DNA of 64,000 nucleotides, taken from Erythrobacter litoralis. GTDB taxonomy: Bacteria; Pseudomonadota; Alphaproteobacteria; Sphingomonadales; Sphingomonadaceae. The notes under the pieces were generated by a model. It saw only the letters and a list, made by a program, of their open reading frames with translations, was not told the DNA's origin and searched no databases. Every line of letters starts with the position of its first letter. Position 1 is the stretch's first letter. Where the stretch lies: the NCBI RefSeq assembly GCF_029760855.1, contig NZ_SOSI01000005.1, positions 124,001 to 188,000 of the forward strand. The letters run 5' to 3'. Of this stretch, positions 25,220 to 35,413 are shown one piece after another. Position numbers and translations under genes: made by a program.

Positions 25220-26788
25220 TCAGTCCGCCATCGGTATGGCCGCCTCGTCCCCTTCCACATCGTCGACCACGCTGACGATACCGCGGCCCAGATGGCTGCG
25301 CTTGCGGCTGTAGAGGACGTAGACCACCATCCCGAGCGCGCCCCATAGCGGCAACACCAGGATCGCGATCAGCGGCAGGTTCACATACAGGAATAGGCAG
25401 CCCGCCAAGGTAAGCGGCGCGACGATCCACACCGCCGGCATACGGAAACTGCGTTCGCGATCCGGCTCACGCTTGCGCAGCACCATCACCGCTACCGCGA
25501 CCATGAAGAAGGCATAGAGCGTACCCGCATTGGCATAATCCGCCAGCAGCCCTACCGGGAGGAACGCAGCGCCCAAAGCCACGATCAGACCCGTCATTAT
25601 GGTGACGACATGCGGCGTCTTGAAACGAGGATGCACCTTGCTGAGCCGCTCCGGCAGCAAACCATCTCGGCTCATTACGAAGAAGATGCGGGTCTGCGCG
25701 AAGATCAGCACGAGGATGACCGACGGCAGTGCCAGGAAGGCCGCGATACCGAGCGCATTGCCGATGCCCGAGAAACCGATCTGGCGCAGGACATGGGCAA
25801 GCGCCTCGTCGGAGCAAACCAGCGCCGAAGCATATTGGGGCAGTGCACATTGCCGTGCCAGTTCTTCCGATCCGGCGGGAAACGGAATGCCACCCGGCCC
25901 CATCAGCGGCTGTCCGCCGATCGTACCGATCGCGCCGGCGGCAACCAGAATGTAGAACACCGTGCACACCAGCAGCGAGCCGATCAGACCGAAGGGCACG
26001 TTCCGCTGCGGATCCTTGGTCTCTTCTGCCGCGGTGGAAACGGCATCGAAGCCGACATAGGCGAAGAAGATCGTTGCCGCCGCCCCCACTGCGCCAAGGC
26101 CGGTCCCGAACCCGCCGAACACCCCGGCCGGAAGGAAGGGATTGAACCGCGCCGTGTCGAATTCGGGACTGGTCAGCGTGAGCACGATAAAGGCGGTCAA
26201 TGCCGTCACCTTGATCGCGACGAGCACCGCATTGACCTTCGCGCTTTCACTGGTGCCGACGACCAGCAAAGCCGTTACGAGTAGCGCGATAATAAGCGCC
26301 GGGAGGTTGATAAAACCGCCCGGCGCGCCGCCGAGATAAAGCGGACCGGCCGCGAGCCAGGCGGGCAATTGAATGCCAAGAAATTCGTTGAGAATCGTAC
26401 CCGAGAAATATCCCGACCAGCCGACCGAAACAGCACTCGCCGCCACGGCATATTCGAGAATAAGCGCCCAACCGACAGTCCACGCGAGGATCTCGCCGAC
26501 CGAGGCGTAGCTATAGGTATAGGCAGATCCCGCAACGGGAATCATGGCAGCGACCTCGGCGTAGCAGAGCGCGGCCACGATACACACCGCACCGGCGATG
26601 GCGAAAGCGAGCATCAGGCCCGGCCCCGCCTTTTGCGCGCCGGCGGCGGTCAGGACGAAGATACCCGTCCCGATGATGCAGCCGATACCGAACAGCATGA
26701 GCTGGACACCGCCCAGCGTGCGGACGAGAGCTTTCTTGTTGGCGACTTCTAGGATGGCATCGAGAGGCTTTACGCGGTCGAGAATCAT
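25220..26788 (-). CDS. APC-family amino acid permease (cationic amino acid transporter type)
   Basis: A 522-residue inner-membrane transporter with twelve or more hydrophobic segments. The first helix carries the APC substrate motif GIGCIIGTGIFVLTAAGA, and FFAYVGFDAVSTAAEETKDPQRNVPFGL is the conserved loop of the CAT/YfnA subgroup. It most likely imports amino acids by proton symport; specificity cannot be assigned. The ATG at 26788 was chosen over one at 26821 because MILDRVKPLDAILEV matches the cytosolic N-terminus of the family and GGGGA lies upstream. It is convergent with the PNPOx-like gene. Confidence 0.9.
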   Translation of the reverse strand: MILDRVKPLDAILEVANKKALVRTLGGVQLMLFGIGCIIGTGIFVLTAAGAQKAGPGLMLAFAIAGAVCIVAALCYAEVAAMIPVAGSAYTYSYASVGEILAWTVGWALILEYAVAASAVSVGWSGYFSGTILNEFLGIQLPAWLAAGPLYLGGAPGGFINLPALIIALLVTALLVVGTSESAKVNAVLVAIKVTALTAFIVLTLTSPEFDTARFNPFLPAGVFGGFGTGLGAVGAAATIFFAYVGFDAVSTAAEETKDPQRNVPFGLIGSLLVCTVFYILVAAGAIGTIGGQPLMGPGGIPFPAGSEELARQCALPQYASALVCSDEALAHVLRQIGFSGIGNALGIAAFLALPSVILVLIFAQTRIFFVMSRDGLLPERLSKVHPRFKTPHVVTIMTGLIVALGAAFLPVGLLADYANAGTLYAFFMVAVAVMVLRKREPDRERSFRMPAVWIVAPLTLAGCLFLYVNLPLIAILVLPLWGALGMVVYVLYSRKRSHLGRGIVSVVDDVEGDEAAIPMAD

Positions 26789-26883
26789 GCGCGCTTGAAC
26801 TCCCCGGCCCCTTGCGGACAATCCGTTCGGCAGGCCGGAGGCATTCGCTTACACTGTCACAATTTCGTCGGAAAGCAGGAAAA

Positions 26884-28314
26884 TTACGCGCCGAGGATGG
26901 AAGGAAACAATCCCGTTACCAGAATGATGATTACCGCCAGCGGACAGAGCCATGCAATCAGGAACCGGAACAGGCCGAAGCTCAGCGGAGACAGCCCTGT
27001 CGTCGTCTGCAAGAGGCGTTTGTCGGCCTTCCATCCGATGAAAAGGGACGTGAGCAACGCGCCCAAGGGCAGCATGATCTTACCCGTAAACCCGTCGACG
27101 GTATCGAGGATATCGGTTTCGGCGAACAGCGACCAGAAGCCGAGCGGTCGCACGTCCGACCAGACATTGTAGCCGAGCAGGCAGAATATCCCGATGACAA
27201 AGGCGCCGATACCGAAGATCAGCGCCGATTTCGGGCGCCTCCAGCCCCGTTCGCCGATGCCCCAGGCGGTCGGCACCTCAAGCAAGGAGATCGAACTGGT
27301 GACCGCGGCAACGAGGATCAGGACGAAGAAGAGGAAGCCGAACAAGGCACCGCCCGGCATGGTCTGGAAGGCGAAGGGCAGCGTCTGAAACACCAGCGTT
27401 GGGCCCGCGGCGGGATCGAGCCCGACCGCGAACACAATCGGGAAGATCATCAGGCCGGCCAGCAGGGCCACGCAGGTGTCGGCGATTGCAATCATGGCAG
27501 ATGTCGAGCCGAGCCCGCTGCCTTCCTTGATATAGGAACCGTAGGTGATCAGTCCGGCGACGCCGAGCGACAGCGAGAACAACGCCTGCCCCAAAGCGGA
27601 ATTCATCACCGGCGGCGTCAGTTTCGACCAGTCGGGCGTGAACAGAAAGGTCAGCGCCTCGCCCATTTCCCCTTCGACTGCGCCGTAAATCACGAGGCCC
27701 AAGAGCAGCACGAAGAAGATCGGCATCAGATAGGTCGCCGCCTTCTCGATCCCGGAGGAGACGCCGCGCGCCACGATGAAAAGCGTCAGCCCCATGAAGC
27801 CCAAATGCATGACCAGGAGCAGCATCGGGCTGGCAAACATGTCGGAAAGCCGCTGCTGGATCTGGTCGCGGCTTTCTCCGGCCAGCGCACCGCGAAGGGG
27901 GTCGCCGGACAGGATGGCCTGGATGAAATCCGCGCCCATCGTGCCCGCGTAGTACAGCACCCAACCGGCAACGACCGAATAGAAGGACAGGATTAAAAAG
28001 GCCGCGATAGCTCCGATACCGCCGAAGATGGACCAAGCGGGAGAGGCATTCGATTGACCAGCAACCCGCCGGATGGACCCCACAGCGTCGGTCTGGCCGA
28101 CGCGGCCGATGAAAATCTCTGAAAGCACCAGCGGCAGCCCGAGGAGGAATACGCAGGCAATGTAAAATATGACGAAGGCGCCGCCGCCGCTTTCGCCGGC
28201 CAGCGTGGGGAAACGCCAGATGTTTCCAAGCCCTACCGCTGCGCCGACCGCCGCCAGAATGAATGCGGAGCGCGAGGACCAGCCCTCACCCGTGTTCTTC
28301 GCCGTAGCGACCAT
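26884..28314 (-). CDS. Sodium-dependent transporter (NSS/SNF family)
   Basis: A 476-residue transporter of the neurotransmitter:sodium symporter family (LeuT-like, which couples amino acid or amine uptake to sodium). The unwound first helix is clear ([49 protein letters not shown]), and helices 6-8 ([18 protein letters not shown]) also fit. The ATG at 28314 is preceded by GGGAGGG. It follows the same orientation as the APC permease, 95 bases upstream of it, so the two may form an amino-acid uptake pair. Confidence 0.92.
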   Translation of the reverse strand: MVATAKNTGEGWSSRSAFILAAVGAAVGLGNIWRFPTLAGESGGGAFVIFYIACVFLLGLPLVLSEIFIGRVGQTDAVGSIRRVAGQSNASPAWSIFGGIGAIAAFLILSFYSVVAGWVLYYAGTMGADFIQAILSGDPLRGALAGESRDQIQQRLSDMFASPMLLLVMHLGFMGLTLFIVARGVSSGIEKAATYLMPIFFVLLLGLVIYGAVEGEMGEALTFLFTPDWSKLTPPVMNSALGQALFSLSLGVAGLITYGSYIKEGSGLGSTSAMIAIADTCVALLAGLMIFPIVFAVGLDPAAGPTLVFQTLPFAFQTMPGGALFGFLFFVLILVAAVTSSISLLEVPTAWGIGERGWRRPKSALIFGIGAFVIGIFCLLGYNVWSDVRPLGFWSLFAETDILDTVDGFTGKIMLPLGALLTSLFIGWKADKRLLQTTTGLSPLSFGLFRFLIAWLCPLAVIIILVTGLFPSILGA

Positions 28315-28445
28315 TACCAATATCCCTCCCGGACCGATGCGACGAATTCCCGCCCTCACTATACTGCGCGCTCCCTAAGCAGAGCGAGCGCCCTTGTCCA
28401 AGGGTTAGCTTCCCCTCTCCGCCCACCCTTGCTAGGGCGAACGCC

Positions 28446-29318
28446 ATGTCGACGACATTTCAACTCGATACCTCGACCAGCCGGGCCAATCCCACCCCGC
28501 AGCCGATGAAGCGGCTGACCGTGCCGAAAATCCGCGCACGTAAAACGGACGGACAAAGCGGTGAACCGCTGGTCATGCTGACCGCCTATACCGCGCGGCA
28601 GGCGCAGTTGCTGGACGAGCATTGCGATCTCCTGCTGGTCGGCGACTCCTTGGGCCAGGTCATTTACGGCCTGCCTTCAACCATTCCCGTCACGCTCGAC
28701 ATGATGGCCAATCATGCAGCGGCCGTTGTACGCGGAAGCTATCATGCGGTGGTCGTGGTCGATATGCCGTTCGGATCCTACGAAGCCTCGAAGGAACAAG
28801 CATTCGAAAGCGCGGCGCGCTTGCTCAAAGAGAGCAACGCCGCAGCGGTAAAGCTGGAAGGCGGCGAGGCGATGGCCGAGACGGTCGCGTTCCTGTCGGG
28901 ACGCGGCATCCCGGTGATGGGTCATGTCGGACTGACGCCGCAAGCGGTCAATTCACTGGGCGGATACGGCGCACGCGGCCGTAGCGATGCCGAGGCCGAA
29001 AAGATCGTCGGCGATGCGAAGGCGCTCGATGAGGCCGGTGCTTTTGCCGTGGTTGTCGAAGGAGTGGTCGAACCGATCGCCATCGAAGTCACGAACGCAA
29101 TTTCCTGTCCGACTATCGGTATTGGTGCATCGGCGAAGTGCGACGGACAAGTCCTCGTGACCGAGGATATGCTGGGCATGTTCGAACGAGTGCCACGCTT
29201 CGTCAAACGCTACGAAAACATCGCCAAGACGATATCGCAGACCGTCGCGCGGTATGCCGACGAAGTGCGTTCGCGCAGCTTCCCCTCATCCGATCAAACC
29301 TATCAGCCGAAGAGCTGA
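28446..29318 (+). CDS. panB: 3-methyl-2-oxobutanoate hydroxymethyltransferase PanB
   Basis: This 290-residue enzyme transfers a hydroxymethyl group from 5,10-methylene-THF to 2-oxoisovalerate, giving ketopantoate for pantothenate and CoA. The metal- and substrate-binding segments are present: [71 protein letters not shown], and the [17 protein letters not shown] loop. It has a 20-residue unconserved N-terminal extension. PanC and PanE are not in the window. Possibly co-transcribed with the downstream TerC-like gene 16 bases away. Confidence 0.95.
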   Translation: MSTTFQLDTSTSRANPTPQPMKRLTVPKIRARKTDGQSGEPLVMLTAYTARQAQLLDEHCDLLLVGDSLGQVIYGLPSTIPVTLDMMANHAAAVVRGSYHAVVVVDMPFGSYEASKEQAFESAARLLKESNAAAVKLEGGEAMAETVAFLSGRGIPVMGHVGLTPQAVNSLGGYGARGRSDAEAEKIVGDAKALDEAGAFAVVVEGVVEPIAIEVTNAISCPTIGIGASAKCDGQVLVTEDMLGMFERVPRFVKRYENIAKTISQTVARYADEVRSRSFPSSDQTYQPKS

Positions 29319-29334
29319 CGAGAGACCAACTCCC

Positions 29335-30396
29335 ATGGCAACCTTGCTGCGTTTCTATGCGTTTTCGCTGTTCTTCACTGCTGCCTGTCTCGTACTCGCG
29401 GCTTGGTACGGCTATGCGAGCACCGGCACGGTGGAAGGCTTGCTCTCGATCCTGTGGATCGTCGTCGTCTTGTCGATCCTCGAAGTCTCACTCAGCTTCG
29501 ACAACGCCGTGGTCAATGCCACCGTCCTGCGCGAAATGGACCCGGTCTGGCAGCGCCGCTTTCTGACATGGGGGATTCTGATCGCGGTGTTCGGCATGCG
29601 GATCGTTTTCCCCGTCGCCATTGTCGCCATCGCGGCGGGTCTGGGACCGGTCGAGGCAGTCAGGTTGTCGCTCAACGATCCAGTCGAGTACGAGCGTATC
29701 GTCACAGGCGCCCATGTCGCCATTGCCGGCTTCGGGGGCGCGTTCCTCGCCATGGTCGGCCTGTCGTTCTTTTTCGATGCCGATAAGGAAGTGCATTGGA
29801 TTGCAGCGGTGGAGCGGCATATCGCTCGCTTTTCCAGCATTCCCGCCATCGAACTCGGCATCGTGCTCCTGCTGATCTGGGTTGTCTCCTTGCTTCTTCC
29901 CGATGCCGACGCCTTGAGCTTCGTGACGGCCGGTGTGCTCGGGCTGGTGACCTACATCGCAGTAAACGGAATCGCTGCGGTCATCGAACAGCGGGAAGCG
30001 GCAAAAAAAGCGGCCGGCGAACTGGTGCGCTCGGGCCTCGGCGGGTTCCTCTATCTTGAAGTTCTCGACGCATCCTTCAGCTTCGATGGCGTCGTCGGCG
30101 CTTTCGCCCTGTCGAACAACATGATCGTCATTGCACTTGGCCTGTCGGTCGGCGCGATGTTCGTGCGCTCGATCACCATTCATCTGGTTAAACAAGGTAC
30201 GTTGACCCAATACCGCTTTCTCGAGCACGGCGCCTTCTGGGCGATCATCGTACTCGGGGTTATCCTGCTGTTCAGCGCGCGCTACCATATCCCCGAAACC
30301 ATCACCGGCCTGATCGGCGCGGTGCTGATCGGGATCAGCTTCTGGTGGTCCCTTCGTTATAACCGGCGGCATCCGGATGCCTCGCCAGACGAGTAG
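29335..30396 (+). CDS. TerC/YkoY-like integral membrane protein (DUF475)
   Basis: A 353-residue multi-spanning protein of the DUF475 branch of the TerC family. The signature repeats LEVSLSFDNAVVNATVLR and LEVLDASFSFDGVVGAFALSNN place acidic residues within membrane helices, as in metal-ion exporters (known TerC relatives move manganese or calcium). The ATG at 29335 opens the first hydrophobic segment; the frame extends upstream into panB but without support. Its last 62 bases overlap the convergent SLC10-type gene, an unusually long tail-to-tail overlap. Confidence 0.88.
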   Translation: MATLLRFYAFSLFFTAACLVLAAWYGYASTGTVEGLLSILWIVVVLSILEVSLSFDNAVVNATVLREMDPVWQRRFLTWGILIAVFGMRIVFPVAIVAIAAGLGPVEAVRLSLNDPVEYERIVTGAHVAIAGFGGAFLAMVGLSFFFDADKEVHWIAAVERHIARFSSIPAIELGIVLLLIWVVSLLLPDADALSFVTAGVLGLVTYIAVNGIAAVIEQREAAKKAAGELVRSGLGGFLYLEVLDASFSFDGVVGAFALSNNMIVIALGLSVGAMFVRSITIHLVKQGTLTQYRFLEHGAFWAIIVLGVILLFSARYHIPETITGLIGAVLIGISFWWSLRYNRRHPDASPDE

Positions 30397-31330
30397 ACAA
30401 CGGAGCAGCCAGCACCAGCTGGAACAGGTGATAGAGCAGCAGCGGTACGACGACGAACCCGGCGACGTCCGGCGGGAACAGAACGGCGGCGAGCGGCACA
30501 CCGATAGCCGCCGATTTCTGCGCGCCCGCAAAGAGGAACGATACGCGGTCCGGCCGGCGAAGGGCAAGCGCCCCGCCCGCCAACCACGCGCCGCAATGGG
30601 CCAGTGCCAACATTAGGGCGACAAGCGCTACGATGACTGCCCAATCGGCCGCGCCGACCTTCGTCCAGATTCCCTGCGTCACCGCACCGGAGAACGCGAC
30701 GTAAACGGCGATTGCGATCACGAGCCGATCCATCCAGACGATCTTCGGCTTGTGTTTCGCAATGAAGCCGGTCGTGCGGGTCTGCACGATCTGGCCGATC
30801 GCGAAAGGCAGGATCAGCACGAGCAGGATCTTGATGATCGCCCCGCTGCCGACCGCCCCCTCTCCGCTTCCGCCGAATATCAGGAACAAAGGCACGGATA
30901 CGAAGACACCGAGAATGTTCAACAAGGCAGCGGCTATCACGGACAGCGCAATATTGCCCCCGCCCAACGTGCTGTAAGACGTGGCCGACTGGACCGTCGA
31001 AGGCAGAACACCGAGATAAAGAAAACCGGTCGCAATGAGCGGCGGCATCAGAAGCGCTGCGACGAGGTTCGCGCCGAACCCCATTACCGCCAGCGATCCG
31101 AATACCCAGAGGATAAGCGGGAGGAAAAAACGCCAGTTGGCGAAGCCCGCCCGCATGTCTTTACGCGCGATGCGCATGCCGTTCAGCAGAAACAGCAGGA
31201 AGATCGCGACATCGGCGACCGATTGCGCGACCTCGCGACTGGCCCCGCTCACAGGAAGGAAGGCGGCAAGAAGGATGGCGCCGACCAGCATGCGCAGCAT
31301 TGGGTCGGCAAACAGAATGCGTAAAATCAT
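30335..31330 (-). CDS. Bile acid:sodium symporter family (SLC10A7-like) transporter
   Basis: A 331-residue membrane protein with about ten hydrophobic segments and the family motifs LLFLLNGMRIARKDMRAGFANW, SATSYSTLGGGNIALSV and LFAGAQKSAAIGVPLAAVLFP. This SLC10A7-like clade is widespread in bacteria, and its substrate is not firmly known. The ATG at 31330 is preceded by AGGGCGG. It lies 46 bases downstream of prsR on the same strand and overlaps the DUF475 gene at its 3' end. Confidence 0.88.
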   Translation of the reverse strand: MILRILFADPMLRMLVGAILLAAFLPVSGASREVAQSVADVAIFLLFLLNGMRIARKDMRAGFANWRFFLPLILWVFGSLAVMGFGANLVAALLMPPLIATGFLYLGVLPSTVQSATSYSTLGGGNIALSVIAAALLNILGVFVSVPLFLIFGGSGEGAVGSGAIIKILLVLILPFAIGQIVQTRTTGFIAKHKPKIVWMDRLVIAIAVYVAFSGAVTQGIWTKVGAADWAVIVALVALMLALAHCGAWLAGGALALRRPDRVSFLFAGAQKSAAIGVPLAAVLFPPDVAGFVVVPLLLYHLFQLVLAAPLSTRLARHPDAAGYNEGTTRS

Positions 31331-31376
31331 GGCGCCGCCCTGCGTTCCGCATGCCGCCTTGTCCAGCGACCCGGCG

Positions 31377-32744
31377 TCAGGATTGCATGTCGTATTGTTT
31401 GAGGAGATCGTACAAAGTCGGACGGCTGACGCCGAGCAACCGGGCCGTACCCGAAATGTTGCCGTCCGCCCTAGCTAATGCACTGCGGATCATTCGACGG
31501 TCGGCAGCCTCGCGCGCCTGTTTCAGATTGAGCGCGCCTTCCGCCCCGTCGCTATCGCCGAGGTCGAGATCCTCGGCGTTCACGAGCTTGCTGTCGGCCA
31601 TGATGACCGCCCGCTTTACCCGATTTTCCAGTTCGCGGACGTTGCCCGGCCATGGCCATTCGTCGATCGCCCTCAGCGCGTCGGGGGCGAAGCCAGATAC
31701 TTGCGGGTTCATTTCCGCTGCGAACCGGGTGAGGAAATGTTTGGCGAGTAGAACCGCATCGCCGGGCCGTTCGGCGAGCGTCGGCACTTTCACCACGATC
31801 TCCGCTAGACGATAGAATAGGTCTTCGCGAAACCGCCCATCCGCGATCATCTCGTCAAGATTCTGATGGGTCGCGCAGACGATACGGACGTCGACCGGGA
31901 TCGCCTTGCGCCCGCCCACCCGCTCGATCACCCGCTCCTGCAGAAAACGCAGCAATTTGACTTGCAACGGCAGCGGAATGTCGCCGACCTCGTCTAGGAA
32001 CAGCGTACCGCCATCGGCCAGTTCTACCTTGCCTTCGCTGGTGCGCACGGCGCCGGTGAATGCGCCCTTCTCATGACCGAACAGCTCGCTTTCGAGCAGT
32101 GTTTCGGGGATAGCCGCGCAATTGATGGCGATGAAGGGTCCGTGGCGCCGGTCGCTGGTGTCGTGAAGCCCGCGGGCAAGGAGTTCCTTCCCGGTCCCGC
32201 TCGCACCCAGCAGCATGACCGAGACGCTCGTCGGTGCTACCCGCTCTATCGTCCGAGCGACCTTGCTCATTTCCGGTGCTGCCGTGATCATCGTGCCGAG
32301 CACCCGGCGATCCTCACCGACCTTTTCAGACAGTTTACGATTTTCGTCCTCGATCCGGTGCAGGCCGAACGCGCGGCTGACGATCAGACCCAACTCGTCG
32401 ATATCGACTGGCTTCTTGTAGAAATCATAAGCCCCACGTTCGATTGCGGTGAGGGCGCTCTCTCGCGCACCGTGCCCGGAAGCGACAACAACCTTGGTAT
32501 CGGGCTTCAACTGCATGATCGCATCGAGCACTGCAAAACCCTCGCTCGTTCCGTCGGCGTCCGGCGGCAGGCCCAGATCGAGCGTCACGACCGCGGGCTC
32601 TTCGGAACGCAGCAAGGCGAGCGCCTGCTCGCGATTGCCGGCGCTGAGCACTTCGTAGTCCTCGTATGCCCACCGCAATTGGGCCTGCAACCCCTCGTCG
32701 TCCTCGACGACCAGCAATTTCGGTTTTGCGTCCGCTCGTGCCAT
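31377..32744 (-). CDS. prsR: PEP-CTERM-box response regulator PrsR (sigma-54-dependent)
   Basis: A 455-residue NtrC-type activator. The receiver domain has VEDDEG, the phospho-acceptor Asp in VTLDLGLPPDADG and the Lys in YKKPVDIDEL. The AAA+ domain shows Walker A GASGTGKE, the sigma-54 contact GAFTGA, Walker B GGTLFLDEVGD and the arginine finger region FREDLFYRL. The C-terminal Fis-type helix-turn-helix is NISGTARLLGVSRPTLYDLLKQY. The composition matches PrsR, which controls exopolysaccharide/PEP-CTERM genes. The ATG overlaps the prsK stop as TAATG, so the pair is translated together. Confidence 0.93.
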   Translation of the reverse strand: MARADAKPKLLVVEDDEGLQAQLRWAYEDYEVLSAGNREQALALLRSEEPAVVTLDLGLPPDADGTSEGFAVLDAIMQLKPDTKVVVASGHGARESALTAIERGAYDFYKKPVDIDELGLIVSRAFGLHRIEDENRKLSEKVGEDRRVLGTMITAAPEMSKVARTIERVAPTSVSVMLLGASGTGKELLARGLHDTSDRRHGPFIAINCAAIPETLLESELFGHEKGAFTGAVRTSEGKVELADGGTLFLDEVGDIPLPLQVKLLRFLQERVIERVGGRKAIPVDVRIVCATHQNLDEMIADGRFREDLFYRLAEIVVKVPTLAERPGDAVLLAKHFLTRFAAEMNPQVSGFAPDALRAIDEWPWPGNVRELENRVKRAVIMADSKLVNAEDLDLGDSDGAEGALNLKQAREAADRRMIRSALARADGNISGTARLLGVSRPTLYDLLKQYDMQS

Positions 32745-34852
32745 TACGCCGCCTCGCGCGCCTTATCTTCATCAATTTCCAGCATCGGACGTGCAGATTC
32801 CAGCGGCAGGCTGATCGTAAAGCGCGTGCCGAGACCTTCGCGGGAATCGACATCGAGTTGCCCGCCCATTGCCCGGATCGTCTCCCGCGCTTCGAACGCC
32901 CCGATGCCGAACCCGCCGTCCTTGGTCGAGACGAAGGGCTTGAAAAGACCTTCCCGCAGGAATGCCGGGCTCATGCCGACGCCGCTATCGATGACGCAAA
33001 TCCGACCATACAACCCGTCGCTGAACGTCTCGATGGCGACCGCGCTTTCCGCATCACTGGCATCGATCGCATTCTGGACGAGATGGGTCAGCGCCTGCTC
33101 CAATCCCTCGATCTGACCGCACACCTTCGCTTCCTCGGATCGGATCAGCGTCAGGGGATGAATGCCAGCCAGTCGCGTGGTCACGGCGACGACCGGACCA
33201 CGCATATCGAATGCTTCGCTTGAGCGGGTGGCAGTCGTTCCATAGCGACCGAGGCGCGCCAGCAAGGTGTTCAGCTTGTCGGCACTGTTACGCACGGTAA
33301 GCATCATGTCGCGGCGGAATTCGGGATTGTCCGCATGCTTTTCTGCATTGCGGGTGAGCAGCGACATTTGGCTGGCGAGGTTCTTGATGTCATGCATGAC
33401 GAACGCCATCCGACGATTGAATTCGTCGAACCGGCTCGCTTCGAGAAGCGCCGCCTGACCGGCCTGCTCGGCGAGGTAGCTGGCGAGTTGGCGACCGACG
33501 ATCTTCATGATGTCGAAGTCCTCCCAGTCGAGCCGGTGATCGTGCGCCGGCATGGCCAGGACGATCACGCCGACAAGCCGGTCGAAATGGATCAGTGGCA
33601 CCGCCGCCCAAGCAGAGTCGCAGTTAATAAGCCAGTCTGGGCAGAACGCATCGCAGCCCACCGATCTGGCTCCTTTGCGTAGCCCCGGAAGATCGATTAC
33701 CCTGCCATCGCGTTCCATCGCGGATATCAAGGGTGCGGGCAAAGTCCGGGGCAAGACGTTCTGATCGCCCCAATTGCGCGATGCGATGCGAGAGAACCCC
33801 TGGTCCTCGCTATGCATAAAAAGCAGCCCTCCTGGGCTCCCCGTCAGATCGGCGAGCGCTTCGATCGCGCGTTCCGGCAAGGCGTCGCTCGACCCATCCT
33901 TTCCGCGTGCAATAGTTTGTGTGAACCGAAGCCATTCAGCACGATAATCGTAACGGTGTTCGAACAGGTGCTTGAGCGCCGTCACCCGGAGCCAGGCACG
34001 TGCGCGGCGCGAGGGCATCCAGATCAGCAGGAGTGAGGCGGCAATTACCATTGTGCCAACCTGCAACATCCGCGCGGTGTCCGCAGAGGCAGCATCGAGC
34101 CATCGTGCGGTAAGCGCCAAAGCAAACGCGTAACTGACGATGAGCAACAGCGAGAGAAAATGGAACGTCGCGGTGCGCGAAGGGCGGAACTGTAGGCTGG
34201 ACGTAGAGCGCCGGAAACCGACCGCACTGACCAGGCTCGCTATAGCGATGGTCAGGGCATAGAATGGCTCGAGGGTTTGCGGAGTCGTTCCAGTGAGCCA
34301 CGCCAGCAAATGAAAGTTGAGCGAAAAAGCCCAAATGGCAAGCAGGCCGCCCGCACTCCACCGCAGCAGGATACGCGTTTGCCGCTCGGCTCCGAGATGG
34401 AGGTTGTGAACCAGGACCAGTGCGCCGACCGCAACGAGAACGCGAAGGATTGATGACGTTTCGAAAACCAGGGTTTCCGAAATCCCGCCATCAGGCTGGG
34501 CGGGGACGAACAGAAGCGCAAATTGCAGGGTCTCGACCAACGCAATCGCTACGATGGCAGGCCGGACCAAAACGAGGTTTTCGTCCCGTCCATCATTCGC
34601 GAACAGGCGGAACAATGCGTAAATCCAACCGAGATTGGCAAGAATTTCTGTGGCTTCGGCAAGATGGTGCCCCATACCGAACGCCGCCGAACTTACGAAC
34701 CACGATGCAGATGCGAGGAACGCAGCTATGGCAGCAGCGCGGTCAAGTCGGCTTACGCCTCCCGGTCGCCCAACCCAGATAGCCGAGAGTATACAGGCAA
34801 TCCCGGCAGCACCGTAAAACACGAAAGCCGAGGCGGAAATCCACCCCTGCAC
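32744..34852 (-). CDS. prsK: XrtA/PEP-CTERM system histidine kinase PrsK
   Basis: The 702-residue kinase has an N-terminal membrane module of about ten helices (residues 1-280), a GAF-like sensor region (FMHSEDQGFSRIASRNWG...WAAVPLIHFDRLVGVIVLAMP), a divergent H-box (RRMAFVMHDIKNLASQMSLLTRNAEKH, with the His in MHDIKN) and an HATPase domain (HLVQNAIDAS, VIDSGVGMSPAFL, GGFGIGAFEARETI). The HDIKN box and G2 sequence are characteristic of PrsK. It phosphorylates PrsR. The exosortase and EPS genes that normally accompany it are not in this window. Confidence 0.93.
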   Translation of the reverse strand: MQGWISASAFVFYGAAGIACILSAIWVGRPGGVSRLDRAAAIAAFLASASWFVSSAAFGMGHHLAEATEILANLGWIYALFRLFANDGRDENLVLVRPAIVAIALVETLQFALLFVPAQPDGGISETLVFETSSILRVLVAVGALVLVHNLHLGAERQTRILLRWSAGGLLAIWAFSLNFHLLAWLTGTTPQTLEPFYALTIAIASLVSAVGFRRSTSSLQFRPSRTATFHFLSLLLIVSYAFALALTARWLDAASADTARMLQVGTMVIAASLLLIWMPSRRARAWLRVTALKHLFEHRYDYRAEWLRFTQTIARGKDGSSDALPERAIEALADLTGSPGGLLFMHSEDQGFSRIASRNWGDQNVLPRTLPAPLISAMERDGRVIDLPGLRKGARSVGCDAFCPDWLINCDSAWAAVPLIHFDRLVGVIVLAMPAHDHRLDWEDFDIMKIVGRQLASYLAEQAGQAALLEASRFDEFNRRMAFVMHDIKNLASQMSLLTRNAEKHADNPEFRRDMMLTVRNSADKLNTLLARLGRYGTTATRSSEAFDMRGPVVAVTTRLAGIHPLTLIRSEEAKVCGQIEGLEQALTHLVQNAIDASDAESAVAIETFSDGLYGRICVIDSGVGMSPAFLREGLFKPFVSTKDGGFGIGAFEARETIRAMGGQLDVDSREGLGTRFTISLPLESARPMLEIDEDKAREAA

Positions 34853-35045
34853 TATGCTAACGCCCAGAAAGCACTGCGCCCATCACCGGCTGGCAAATGC
34901 CGGTGTCGTAATGGCAGTGTAGAAGAGATGTCCCGGCAAATCGACATTGCCGAGACAGCTATCGCAGGATGGTGAATTCCGAGTAAATGCGACCGTGCGG
35001 AAGGATGCGAAATCGCTTGCGAACCCTCCGCCCGTCGATCGCTGC

Positions 35046-35345
35046 TTATTCGGTCACGCTGTCCTGCACCGCTTCGCCGGCGCTTTGTGCGGCATCGCCG
35101 ACCTGACCGGCCGCTTCGCCGACGGAATTGGCAGCATCGGTCACGGCGTTGTCCTTGGCGACCTCTGCCCCGCTCATCTGGCTGAAAATCACGATGGCGG
35201 CGATCACGGCGACGGCAAGAATGATGACGAGGCCCCACTTAGCCCCTCCTCCCGACGAACGATGTCCGTCGTCGGTCACGACGGTGTGCGTGGTATGAGT
35301 ATTGCCCGAGGGTGTCCGGGTTTCGGTTATGCGCTCTTCCGACAT
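35046..35345 (-). CDS. Small single-pass membrane protein, hypothetical
   Basis: A 99-residue protein with a polar N-terminus rich in Thr (TETRTPSGNTHTTHTVV), one membrane segment (WGLVIILAVAVIAAIVIFSQM) and a C-terminal Ala/Gly-rich amphipathic region (DAANSVGEAAGQVGDAAQSAGEAVQDS) with repeated heptad-like spacing, resembling YtxH- or CsbD-like stress proteins. No family can be named with confidence. It stands alone between prsK and the ScfR-type regulator; the 193 bases to prsK hold nothing I recognise. Confidence 0.7.
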   Translation of the reverse strand: MSEERITETRTPSGNTHTTHTVVTDDGHRSSGGGAKWGLVIILAVAVIAAIVIFSQMSGAEVAKDNAVTDAANSVGEAAGQVGDAAQSAGEAVQDSVTE

Positions 35346-35413
35346 TTGAGAGTCCTTCCCAAGTTGATCGCCTCCAAACGACCGCTAGGACGAGACAGTT
35401 CCGCGATGAATGG

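Noticed and set aside
26812-27996. A long plus-strand frame antisense to the NSS transporter
   Set aside because: Composition dominated by Gln/Arg/Glu with no recognisable fold, while the minus strand encodes a clear LeuT-type protein.
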